Assembly (NCBI RefSeq): GCF_024125445.1
Contig: NZ_JAMXWM010000005.1
Coordinates: 157,761-221,760, forward strand
Length of the DNA stretch: 64,000 nt
Direction of reading: 5' to 3'
From: Sporolactobacillus shoreicorticis
GTDB taxonomy: Bacteria; Bacillota; Bacilli; Bacillales; Sporolactobacillaceae
Shown here: positions 44,672 to 52,980 of the stretch, piece by piece
How the letters are laid out: every line of letters begins with the position of its first letter
How positions within the stretch are numbered: position 1 is the stretch's first letter
Position numbers and translations under genes: made by a program
The notes under the pieces: model-generated
Databases searched by the model: none
The model's input: the letters and a program-made list of their open reading frames with translations, nothing else
What the model was told of the DNA's origin: nothing

Positions 44672-45451
44672 TTAAGATGATCCTTTTCTCCCAATTAAAA
44701 GCACTGCATTCCCCAAAGATTTTTTACTTCGAAGGACGTGAGGCAATTTTATCAAATCACTGAGCTGAATCGCCTCAAGTTCGGAAACTCCAAATTTTTT
44801 TACTTCGGGTAAAAAGTCGCTGTAATTTCCGTATGTTTTATTGTCCATAAATAGATCCATTAACACGAAGACACCATCTGAATCTAATACTCTAAAAGCC
44901 TCTTTTAAAAGCTTTATTTTATTTTTTTCATCCTTAACTTCGTGAAACGTCAAGCAGCTAACCATTGCATGGAACGTATTATCTAAAAACGGAAGCTTCG
45001 ATGCACTCGCTTTAATGAATGAAACGCGATCTGAAACGCCCTCGATTTCAGCGTTACGCTCACATAACTTTTGCGAATATTCCCAGTTGCTGCCCCAATA
45101 ATCAATTCCTACAAATTGTCCTTTGGGGAATGCCTTCGCCCCCTTGATGATCAGGGAGCCGCTTCCCGTACCGATATCAAGCAGCTTTCCGTCTCCGTCC
45201 CATTTTAATTGATCAATGATTAAATCATGGATCATTGATTGAAAATTGTTTCCTATTGGCGAAAACTGATAGGACGTACGGGAAACAATAAAGGTAATGT
45301 AGCAAAACGGAAGCGCAAGCAGCCCTGAAAAAATTCGAAGATACATGTTTATGGGAGTAAACGCGACCGCAAGCAAACAAACACTAATGACTAGAAATAT
45401 GATTAACAGCCGTTTTCGTATCCATGTTTTGTAGACGGGTTTTGAACTCAT
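44672..45451 (-). CDS. membrane-associated class I SAM-dependent methyltransferase
   Basis: ATG 45451 follows AAGGGG; 259 residues. Two N-terminal membrane helices (RLLIIFLVISVCLLAVAF; YLRIFSGLLALPFCYITFIV) precede a Rossmann methyltransferase with motif I LLDIGTGSGSLI, GIDYWG and SCLTFHEV. Substrate unknown. The next gene upstream (nitroreductase) ends 20 bases away, so the two may be one transcript. Confidence 0.85.
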   Translation of the reverse strand: MSSKPVYKTWIRKRLLIIFLVISVCLLAVAFTPINMYLRIFSGLLALPFCYITFIVSRTSYQFSPIGNNFQSMIHDLIIDQLKWDGDGKLLDIGTGSGSLIIKGAKAFPKGQFVGIDYWGSNWEYSQKLCERNAEIEGVSDRVSFIKASASKLPFLDNTFHAMVSCLTFHEVKDEKNKIKLLKEAFRVLDSDGVFVLMDLFMDNKTYGNYSDFLPEVKKFGVSELEAIQLSDLIKLPHVLRSKKSLGNAVLLIGRKGSS

Positions 45452-45471
45452 ATAGTTACCCCTTTCTTGAA

Positions 45472-46221
45472 TCAATACTGAACAAGGCCCTGACTTCTTA
45501 ATGTCTCCAACATTTTTTTCTTTGCTTCCGACTGTTTTCCGGAAACGGCTTTGGCAATTTGGTTCGTAAAGGTGTCGACACGTCGATTGGCGTCGCGCAG
45601 ATCATAGTATTGATTCACGTCATGGTCATAATTCTTCAAAGTTTCAAGTGATTGTTCCGCAGACCGGTACTCATTTTCAAAATAGACGGCTTCCTTTGGC
45701 AGACGCGGCTTAAGCTGCGGCGATTGATTTGGGTAGCCAACGGCGATACCGAAGGCTGGAAAGGTAAACTTTGGCAATTTTAAAAGATCGATCACGGCTT
45801 GAGGATCATTCAGGATGCTGCCGAGGTATACGGTGCCAAGGCCCAGACTTTCAGCGGCAGCAACGATATTTTGTGCCGCGATGACCGTGTCGCTGAATGC
45901 TCTGAAAAAGAAATCAGTTGAACTCAAAACATCGGTCGGCTGCTCCTTTGCTTCAGCAATTTTTGCGTTGCGGTGCATGTCGATGACAAGTACAAAAAGG
46001 CGATCCGCTTCCGCGATGTAATACTGGTTGCCGATTTTGGCTAATGTCTTTTTCTTTTCCGGGTCGGTCACGTCAATGATTGAATATTGCTGAAAAAAAT
46101 TGCTTGTTGCTGCGTGCTGCGCGGCGCTGATGAGCAAATCGACTCGTTCTTGGGGAATCCGTTCGTCGGTAAAACTGCGAATACTTCGGTGATTCAAAAG
46201 AGTTCTGATCGTTTCGTTCAT
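45472..46221 (-). CDS. nitroreductase family NADPH:FMN oxidoreductase (NfrA-like)
   Basis: ATG 46221 follows AAAAGGAGCAG; 249 residues. TLLNHRSIRSFTDERIP is the FMN-binding start, GLGTVYLGSI the central block, and the C-terminal QYYDLRDANRR region is typical of NfrA/FRP-type flavin reductases. It probably reduces FMN, quinones or nitro compounds with NADPH. Confidence 0.9.
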   Translation of the reverse strand: MNETIRTLLNHRSIRSFTDERIPQERVDLLISAAQHAATSNFFQQYSIIDVTDPEKKKTLAKIGNQYYIAEADRLFVLVIDMHRNAKIAEAKEQPTDVLSSTDFFFRAFSDTVIAAQNIVAAAESLGLGTVYLGSILNDPQAVIDLLKLPKFTFPAFGIAVGYPNQSPQLKPRLPKEAVYFENEYRSAEQSLETLKNYDHDVNQYYDLRDANRRVDTFTNQIAKAVSGKQSEAKKKMLETLRSQGLVQY

Positions 46222-46287
46222 AATATATATCTGCTCCTTTTTACAAACGGGTAGGTAAACTGAACCAATGCATTGATTATATCACGC

Positions 46288-47550
46288 TCTAGGCTATTGC
46301 AGTCTCTTCGCTTTGTGTCCATGAACGTGTTCTCAACTCATGAGGTTGATCAAGCGCTCGATGCAGCTGAAGAAAAGCGAGCCAAAATGGTGCTCGATGT
46401 TCAGGATCTCGATCAAGGCTTAACCAATGAATACCAGCAGATTAACGAAGATTTACCGTATATCACTGCCCTTTACGGAGAACTAGTCAACGCCACCAGG
46501 CAGGTGCCGATATTCAGCCGATGCATTTCAATGCCCAAGCGTATCATGACAGTGAGATCTATCACGTTCAGAATGAGATGAAGAAGACGACGCAAAGCTA
46601 TTTGCAGTATAAGTAACAGCAGGAAACTGTGCGAGAGATGGAGAAACAAAGGAAAGCAGAAGTGAACCGACCGTGGTATGAAAAGGCAGGGTCTGCGGTG
46701 GCCACATTTGCGGGCGAGCTCTCCGGCTATTATGATTATCTTAGAGCGGTTCGAACGTGTGGAAGCCGGAGCCCTAGCGGTTTCGACCTTCATTCCGATT
46801 ATTGGCTGGGGCGGCAGAATTGCCAAAGGCGGCGAGGCCCTTTATAAAACGGCGAAAGGTTTTGAAACGGCGGGACAATCATTAAAAGCATATGATCAAG
46901 CAAGCCGAACCTTGAAAGTGCTTAGCACAAGCGAAAAGGGTATCGATGCACTCCTCGCTGGAAATGGTGTCATTGAGGCCTCAACCGGCAGGGACATGTT
47001 TGGCAAACCCATTGACCGAAGAGCAACGTAAAAACAGTCTCCTGCAAGGGATCATGATGATGCATGCCGTCAGCCGCGGCAAACTTGTTTCTAATGAAAC
47101 GAAAATCGCTGTGGACGAACAGGCCAAAGCGTTTAAAGACGACGTAAACCACCTCATTCAGCAAACAAATGAAAACATAAAACGGCGCAAGTTAAAGCTT
47201 TCGCTGGCAGGAGAATCTGAGAAAGTTTCCCAACTGACCGATGATGTGGGAGCGCTAGCAATAAGAATGCGGCAACCAGTCAGGAAGTTAACAGCATAAG
47301 TAAAAAAGTTAGCGAACCTAAAGAAAATCCTGATTCTCAGCTTCAGAAAGTATTTGATATAGCTGATGATTATAATCTTGATGACAAAGTATATACTGAG
47401 CATATTTTAATGAGACATGGGAGTAACTCAACATTCGGTAGGAAGTCAACATTCAATCCCAGTTTTGACATAAAGGGAGGAATTGAAAGCACTCTTAAAG
47501 GAAGCAATTTTCTTTTAAAACCCAATACTGCTGGACGTGCACGAGAAACG
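46288..47550 (+). pseudogene. broken LXG polymorphic toxin with EndoU-like C-terminal tip
   Basis: Aligns segment by segment with the toxin at 52977 but lacks its first 145 or so residues. It has frameshifts near 46503, 46750 and 47010, an in-frame TAA near 46614, and a deletion of about 20 residues at ERVEAGALAVSTF. Recognisable blocks are NVFSTHEVDQALDAAEEKRA, PWYEKAGSAVATFAGELSGY and TFIPIIGWGGRIAKGGEALY. From 47260 it diverges into its own tip: DDKVYTEHILMRHGSNSTF, GRKSTFNPSFDIKGGIESTL and LLKPNTAGRAR, with HIL-RHG and KSTF resembling EndoU/type-50 RNase toxin domains. No immunity gene is recognisable after it. Confidence 0.75.
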
Positions 47551-48144
47551 TACAATCAGTTAACCAATAAAGGACTCTTGTATCAGGCAGATATCAGCGA
47601 TGAGATGCAGGTTAAAGGAATGGTTCATGCGTGCATTGAAAAGTTCGGGAAACTCGATTATCTCGTAAACAATGCCGGGATTACACATCAACTAGCCATG
47701 GATGATTTTGAGGGCGCAACTGACGAAGTTTGGGATAAACTTTGGGATGTGAATGTTAAAGGAACGTTTCACTGCATTAAAGAAGCGGTTCCTTATTTAA
47801 AGAAGAGCACAGATGCTGCAATTGTTAACGTCGGGAGTGTGGCCGGTATTACTGGACTAGGATCCTCGGTTCCCTATGCGGTGACAAAATCGGCGGTTCA
47901 TGGATTAACCAAGTCATTGGCATTTTCACTAGCCCCGAAAGTTAGAATCAATAGTATTGTACCTGGTGCCGTGGATACAAGATGGTGGAAAGGTAATGAA
48001 GAGAAAATGAAAGCCATGGCAGGGCGAATTCTTTTAAAAAGAATATCCACTCCTGAAGATATTGCCGAAGCTATTTGTTGCGCCCTTGTGCAAAAGTCAC
48101 TCACAGGGCAAGTGATTACTGTAGACAATGGACAAACATTGTGA
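47551..48144 (+). pseudogene. N-terminally truncated short-chain dehydrogenase fused to toxin remnant
   Basis: The frame from 47410 passes without stop from the toxin tip (..NTAGRAR) into ETYNQLTNKGLLYQADISDE and on to an SDR: YLVNNAGITH (NNAG motif), IVNVGSVAG (Ser), YAVTKSAVHG (YxxxK), and the C-terminal GQVITVDNGQTL. The first 45 or so residues, including the TGxxxGIG NAD(P)-binding loop, are missing, so it cannot be a normal dehydrogenase. A deletion or recombination joined the two genes near 47535-47555. Confidence 0.75.
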
Positions 48145-48182
48145 CAACGATCTACCCGATCAGTAGACTGATTATAAAAAAA

Positions 48183-48207
48183 CAACACCCATTATGTTCG
48201 GGTGTTG
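48183..48207 (-). terminator. terminator facing the MFS gene
   Basis: CAACACCC pairs with GGGTGTTG around ATTATGTTC; the A-run at 48175-48182 gives U's on the minus strand. Confidence 0.75.
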
Positions 48208-48348
48208 CTTTGATTTATTGAGAGTGAAGGAACCGGAAAATAGTGAAAAGAATGCTAGTTAAATCGAAACTGTGGAATTTCATCAGAAAATTTGCTTATC
48301 CGGTATGACCTGTCGTAAAACCTCCCTTTCTAAATTTATTAACCTTCA

Positions 48349-49509
48349 TTAATATTCATTTTTGTGATCGATTGCGAGAATGAACGAACAGATTAAGCTT
48401 ACAAGCAGCACACCAGCAATCACTAAAAAAGGAATAGTGTATGAGTGAGCTTGTCCCAGCAACGGACTGATCACAAGCGGCCCGATCGTTGCACCGATGA
48501 AAAGAATGAATGTATAGAGTGTGATGGCCGTGCTTGCTTGGCTTCCGCCAACTCTGCCAATTATGGAAACAACCATTGGAAGTGTCAGAGCAATACCAAA
48601 AGCAAAAACAATACTGAAAAAAGTAAGTAACACAAGCGACTGAACGAATGCCATGAGAAAAATACCGAAAGATGCGCATGCGAGACCGAGCGACAGCAAA
48701 CGCGATAACGACCATGTCCTTGTTTTTGTACTCAGGAAAATAGCGAAAAGGATACCAATTAATCCGAAACTGCGAAATGTCATCAAAAAATTTGCTCGCC
48801 CAGCATGACCGTCTGCAAAATAAGTTCCCATCGCGGTATACATACCGACAAATGCAAAAAGTAATGTAAACGTTATAATGAAGCACAGCCACAGCCTCTT
48901 GTTCCGAACGATCTGTGCCAAATCAGAACGAAATGAAGTGCGAATTTCTGACAGACGAGTTGTGCCTGGTACGGTGAAAGAAAGCAGCAAAACAATAAGG
49001 AAGTAAATGAGCGCTTGAACGCCATAGATGAAAAACCATCCGCCGAATTGAAACAAGAATGAGGCAAAAAGTTGACCAATGACACCCGCAATGACGAATC
49101 CCGAGGTGACTGCGCTGTTTGCAAGCGGAATGCGATTCTTTGGAAAGGATCGGATAATGATAGAGAACACAATCGGTGCAAAGACGCTTGCGAAGATGCC
49201 TTGGAAAAAACGAATGACAATCAACGCAGAGAAGGAATGCGTAAAGCCAATGAGTAAAGTATTAAGGATGAGCATGCCGAGCGCGGTGAGCAGCAGCGGT
49301 TTATGGGGAATTTTGCTCATCAACCAACCGACCATCAGAAATCCGATCGCATAACCAAGTGAAAAAATGCTGCCTGCCCATACCGCATGATCAGTGCCAA
49401 ATGAATCAGCAATGAAAGCATAGAGCGGAATCATTTCGTAAATGCTGATTCCGATGCTGATACTTGCCATGAAATAAATGAAGGTGTGTAAATAGAGTTT
49501 GTTAGTCAC
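48349..49509 (-). CDS. MFS transporter (arabinose-efflux/YbfB-like)
   Basis: GTG 49509 lies eight bases after AAAGGAGG; 386 residues, 12 helices. MFS landmarks: SLGYAIGFLMVGWLMSKIPH with motif A, RFFQGIFASVFAPIVFSIII, and a central loop. The family contains DHA1 drug exporters. It is divergent from a MerR regulator with a 16-base palindrome between, so it is probably the regulated efflux pump. Ligand unknown. Confidence 0.87.
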   Translation of the reverse strand: MTNKLYLHTFIYFMASISIGISIYEMIPLYAFIADSFGTDHAVWAGSIFSLGYAIGFLMVGWLMSKIPHKPLLLTALGMLILNTLLIGFTHSFSALIVIRFFQGIFASVFAPIVFSIIIRSFPKNRIPLANSAVTSGFVIAGVIGQLFASFLFQFGGWFFIYGVQALIYFLIVLLLSFTVPGTTRLSEIRTSFRSDLAQIVRNKRLWLCFIITFTLLFAFVGMYTAMGTYFADGHAGRANFLMTFRSFGLIGILFAIFLSTKTRTWSLSRLLSLGLACASFGIFLMAFVQSLVLLTFFSIVFAFGIALTLPMVVSIIGRVGGSQASTAITLYTFILFIGATIGPLVISPLLGQAHSYTIPFLVIAGVLLVSLICSFILAIDHKNEY

Positions 49510-49546
49510 TTGAAAGCCTCCTTTAACAATGGATTGAGTATAAATC

Positions 49547-49562
49547 TTAGAGTATACTCTAA
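49547..49562. promoter_or_regulatory. MerR-type operator between mfs and merR
   Basis: TTAGAGTATACTCTAA is a perfect 16-base palindrome in the 77-base spacer between the divergent genes, in the position expected for MerR-family operators that overlap the promoter spacer. Confidence 0.7.
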
Positions 49563-49586
49563 TGCAAGAGGAAAGTTGGTGATGAT

Positions 49587-49976
49587 TTGAACCGTTCGTA
49601 TTCAATTGATGAAATCAGCAGAATGACCGGTTTGTCTAAGTACACACTGCGCTACTATGAAAAAGAGAATTTGCTTAAAAATATTGCTCGTGATGAACAC
49701 GGGTACAGAAAATATAGTGAGAAGAATCTGGAATGGATCACCTTTTTACTTAAAGTGAAGAAGACCGGGATGCCGATAAACAGTCTCAAATATTATGCAG
49801 ACCTAATGGAACGTGGGGATGAGACGATCCCCGAACGAAAAAGCATTTTGCGTGACCATCAAAAAAGGATTCTGCAGGAAAAGGCCGAATTAAGTCAAGC
49901 GCTTGAAGTGATTGAGCGGAAATTTAAAATGTACGACGAGCGTCTGAGTAAACAGCGGGAAGAGGAAGGTCATTGA
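49587..49976 (+). CDS. MerR family transcriptional regulator
   Basis: TTG 49587 follows GGTGATGA; 129 residues. YSIDEISRMTGLSKYTLRYY is the winged helix; a long C-terminal coiled coil ends the protein, without a ligand domain. It overlaps the next gene by 4 bases. It probably controls the divergent MFS gene and its own operon (49587-50765). Confidence 0.92.
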   Translation: MNRSYSIDEISRMTGLSKYTLRYYEKENLLKNIARDEHGYRKYSEKNLEWITFLLKVKKTGMPINSLKYYADLMERGDETIPERKSILRDHQKRILQEKAELSQALEVIERKFKMYDERLSKQREEEGH

Positions 49977-50329
49977 AAAAAACTGAATTGCAGGAGCATA
50001 TACGCAAGCTGGAATTAAGTCTGCTGTCAGATGAGGTTCGCCGTTCGGCGGATCGACTGTCTGAGCTACTATCTGATGACTTCTTTGAATTCGGCAGTTC
50101 GGGAACGGTCTGGCACAGAACGGATTACTTGAATGAGTTTGGGATCGGAAAAGTAACGATGCGCATAAGTGATTTCCAAATACGGCGTTTAGATGACAAC
50201 GCTGTTTTAGCAACCTACCAAGCACTGAATGTTGAGAGCAAAGCTCGGACATTACGCAGTTCGATCTGGATTTATAAAAATCAGAAATGGCAGATGGACT
50301 TTCACCAAGGAACAAAAGTCAAGGATTGA
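49973..50329 (+). CDS. DUF4440/SnoaL-like protein
   Basis: TTG 49973 overlaps the merR stop and follows GAGGAAGGT; 118 residues. SADRLSELLSDDFFEFGSSG, ATYQALN and SIWIYKNQKWQMDFHQGT give the DUF4440 (NTF2-like) pattern. Function unknown; translationally coupled to merR. Confidence 0.82.
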   Translation: MKKTELQEHIRKLELSLLSDEVRRSADRLSELLSDDFFEFGSSGTVWHRTDYLNEFGIGKVTMRISDFQIRRLDDNAVLATYQALNVESKARTLRSSIWIYKNQKWQMDFHQGTKVKD

Positions 50330-50342
50330 GGAGCGATTGAAA

Positions 50343-50765
50343 ATGATTCGATTGGCAAAAAGTGAAGATGCAGGGAAACTGGCCAAACTATGCGGCCAAC
50401 TCGGTTATGAGGCGACTGAGCAGGAGATTGGCGAGCGCCTGCAGCACATAATGAACGATTCAGATCATGCGGTTTTCGTCTATGAGAACTCCGAAAAGAA
50501 GCTTTGCGGTTGGGTACATATTTTCGGCAGATATACATTGGAAGGGATCTGCGCGGAGATCGGCGGCCTGGTTGTCGACAGTCAGTTCAGAAAGCAGGGG
50601 ATTGGCCGCAAGCTGATGGAGAAGTGTGCGCAATGGGCGCGTGAACATAATTATCCAAGGATCAGGGTACGCTCAGGAGAAAGCAGAACGGGCGCACATA
50701 GATTTTACAATGAAATTGGCTATCAAACTGTTAAATGGCAGAAAATATTTGATTTACCGTTGTGA
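50343..50765 (+). CDS. GNAT family N-acetyltransferase
   Basis: ATG 50343 follows GAGGAGCGA; 140 residues. GGLVVDSQFRKQGIGRKLME is the acetyl-CoA loop, and GAHRFYNEIGYQTVKWQKIF is motif B. It ends the merR operon. Aminoglycoside 6'-acetyltransferase-like members share this pattern, but the acceptor is undetermined. Confidence 0.88.
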   Translation: MIRLAKSEDAGKLAKLCGQLGYEATEQEIGERLQHIMNDSDHAVFVYENSEKKLCGWVHIFGRYTLEGICAEIGGLVVDSQFRKQGIGRKLMEKCAQWAREHNYPRIRVRSGESRTGAHRFYNEIGYQTVKWQKIFDLPL

Positions 50766-51612
50766 GTATTCAATTAAAAATGCCGCTTGAATTTCTGACG
50801 ATCCGTCTGTGATTGCTAGAGAATCAAACAGACTAATAAAATCTGGAAACAGATTGATGAGATCAGAAAATCCCAACCCCCGCAATGCAGGTATCTTTTT
50901 GAAGATAACCACGTAAATACTTCGAAAATTAAGTACAGAGGAAAATTTGCCTTTTGCGCTTCTTTCTGGCGCATCTTTTGGGACAGCCTCGTGCTAACAT
51001 GGCAGGTCGATCGCGATCTTAAAATAATGATAAAAAAGAACAAGCAAAATCTTTTCTGTTTATAAGCAATAGCAACTATGATTTTCACAGCTTAGGTCTG
51101 TTTTTTGCAGACTATGTCATTTTCAAAGTACATCGGTATAAATATTCAAAAGGAAATTCATAGAGTTTTTCAGTATGGTCTTAAATGAACAATAAGAATG
51201 ATAATCTGTCTAATAGGATGTTCAGTGATGGTCAAAATAGCGCATCATTATAAAACATTTTTTTCTTGACTAGTAAAAAAGACACGGTGTTTTTTATCGA
51301 AATGGGTCGAATACGCTTTGCTTGATGAAAATTCACTGCTAATTCAGGAGTTTTGGCCGTGTTCAAGAAACCGTCACATTTTGTATGATAGGGTCAAGCA
51401 AGAAAAACAGCTCCGGTGAGATCCATTACACGAAACACCTCAAGATTTTCTTCATTTTTCTTTCAAGCATAATCTGACGAAGCGGAAAACCGCCTTAAGG
51501 CGGTTCCATATAATTGACGAATGACGATTCATGAAGGCTCTTTTCGTTCGATTCGGTGAAGGTTCACCATGCGTGCCTAAAGCATGCGACAAAACAAGGA
51601 GGTTTTTTACTC
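50766..51612. other. long gap before the type VII toxin locus; no gene supported
   Basis: About 850 bases with no credible ORF. It holds a GC-rich inverted repeat at 51484-51507 (GGAAAACCGCC/GGCGGTTCC) and promoter-like sequence (TTGACT near 51268). The repeat could belong to the 5' region of the WXG100 gene. Confidence 0.5.
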
Positions 51613-51906
51613 ATGGCAGGACAAATTCGATTAACTCCGGAAGAGTTGCGCAGCTACGCAGCGAAATACGGTCAGGAATCATCAAACACAGGCGAACTGA
51701 TCGGCAGGCTCGATGGAATGATTAATCAGCTGGCTCAGGTTTGGGAAGGGGCGTCCAGCCGCGCGTTCAAGGATCAATATGAACGGCTTCGCCCATCGTT
51801 TCAACAGATGCAGCAGCTTCTGGAAGACGTGAATCATCAGTTAGCGAAGAGCGCGACGATCCTTGAGGATACCGACAGCCAGATTGCCGGACAGATTAAC
51901 GCCTAA
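51613..51906 (+). CDS. WXG100 family protein (type VII secretion)
   Basis: ATG 51613 follows AAGGAGG; 97 residues, two helices around the WEG turn in LAQVWEGASSRAF, with a conserved Q-rich C-terminal helix. These helical hairpins are secreted by, or chaperone for, the ESX/Yuk type VII system. It opens the LXG toxin locus; no secretion machinery genes (yukBCD, essC) are in the window. Confidence 0.92.
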   Translation: MAGQIRLTPEELRSYAAKYGQESSNTGELIGRLDGMINQLAQVWEGASSRAFKDQYERLRPSFQQMQQLLEDVNHQLAKSATILEDTDSQIAGQINA

Positions 51907-51924
51907 CGCAAGGCAAGCAAAAGG

Positions 51925-51953
51925 ACCGGGCTCGAGGAAGAGTCCGGTTTTTT
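51925..51953 (+). terminator. terminator after WXG100
   Basis: ACCGGGCTC pairs with GAGTCCGGT around GAGGAA, then T's. Confidence 0.85.
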
Positions 51954-52034
51954 CATATAGGTAAGGAACGTTTCTCGTTTTGCCACGATAAGGTCATAGG
52001 ATTCGATTGAGCGATCAGGTAAGCGCCCAATCTG

Positions 52035-52226
52035 AAATAAACGGAAACATTCCGCTTAATTAGAAAATGAACGAAAAAATAGCGTAAATAGACGGAGAAA
52101 TTCCGCTTATCGAATCGAAAAAACGTGAAAATAGCGGGTTTTGCAAGGCATAAGCGGAAAAATTACCCTTATTTACCTGTGAAACAAGCACCATGACGCA
52201 TATAAACGGAAAATTTACGCTTATTT
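52035..52226. repeat. cluster of four copies of the GGAAxxTTCC repeat
   Basis: Copies start near 52035 (AAATAAACGGAAACATTCCG), 52085 (AAATAGACGGAGAAATTCCG), 52150 (ATAAGCGGAAAAATTACCC) and 52201 (TATAAACGGAAAATTTACG), spaced about 50-65 bases. A fifth copy is at 19907. They fill the 390-base gap between the WXG100 and YwqH-like genes. Confidence 0.65.
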
Positions 52227-52297
52227 TGCGTTACTTAATGAGGCACCTATGTACCCTGTGAATCCAGGGTTCAAAGTCAAGAAAGGAGGCGCGTCGC

Positions 52298-52726
52298 ATG
52301 GGCGCATCGGCAACACTAAACGCGATTTTCCGTACACTGGCCCATCAGTCGGCGGCGGTTGAGGATCAAATTGAGCGGTTGAAGCGAGCGAATCGCAAAC
52401 TCGGCCAAGAACAGGCGGCAGGAATGCATGTGCTGCAAACCCTGACGAAACCGGAACTTGGCGCCAATTGGAGCGGATCCAAGGCGCGCGCGTTCCAAAA
52501 GAAACGCGATGCTGCGCAGGACAACATGCGGGAGAAGCTCACGACACGTGTGGACGGTTATCAGCAGCGCATCGAGGCGAAAATCCATGAGCTGCAGCTG
52601 AAGCGCGATTTTCTCGCCGGAACGAGCGCGATGGCGCATGAGGCCGGCGCACTCGTTCATAAAGGTGAGAAGGCAGCAGATGCTTTGGAACACCAGTTAT
52701 CTAAAATTAAAGGGCGGTTGTTCTAA
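52298..52726 (+). CDS. YwqH-like (DUF5082) protein of the LXG locus
   Basis: ATG 52298 follows AAGAAAGGAGGCG; 142 residues, nearly all helical and coiled-coil. ELGANWSGSKARAFQKKRDA carries the WSG/WxG-type turn. The position before a YwqI-like and an LXG gene matches ywqH-ywqI-ywqJ of B. subtilis, where these small proteins escort the LXG toxin to the type VII system. Its stop overlaps the next start. Confidence 0.82.
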   Translation: MGASATLNAIFRTLAHQSAAVEDQIERLKRANRKLGQEQAAGMHVLQTLTKPELGANWSGSKARAFQKKRDAAQDNMREKLTTRVDGYQQRIEAKIHELQLKRDFLAGTSAMAHEAGALVHKGEKAADALEHQLSKIKGRLF

Positions 52727-52980
52727 TGGGTCAAATTGAACTCAAGACGCATGTCACAGAAGGACGCATTGCGGCGGCAGAGCAGGCGCGCCAAGGGGTG
52801 ACGCCAATCAAATCCGTCTCCTGCGGACGGAATCGTCTCGCCGCGACCGCCGCCTATCAGGAGGGCGAGCAGATGATGGAACAGCTTTTATCCGCCTACC
52901 TCGCCGGTGTACAAAAAAACATTGCCGATACGCAGGCGAACGTTGCGCTTCTGCAACGACAGGATGAGGCGATTAAATGA
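52726..52980 (+). CDS. YwqI-like (DUF5344) protein of the LXG locus
   Basis: 84 residues, helical, overlapping both neighbours by one and four bases. The family members are small LXG partners needed for toxin export. No signal peptide. Confidence 0.8.
   Translation: MGQIELKTHVTEGRIAAAEQARQGVTPIKSVSCGRNRLAATAAYQEGEQMMEQLLSAYLAGVQKNIADTQANVALLQRQDEAIK

Noticed and set aside
47410..48144. intact short-chain dehydrogenase gene
   Set aside because: It lacks the NAD(P)-binding N-terminus and begins inside a toxin relic, so it is treated as a pseudogene chimera.
50816..51088. 90-residue minus-strand ORF
   Set aside because: No ribosome binding site, and its composition is that of translated AT-rich intergenic DNA.
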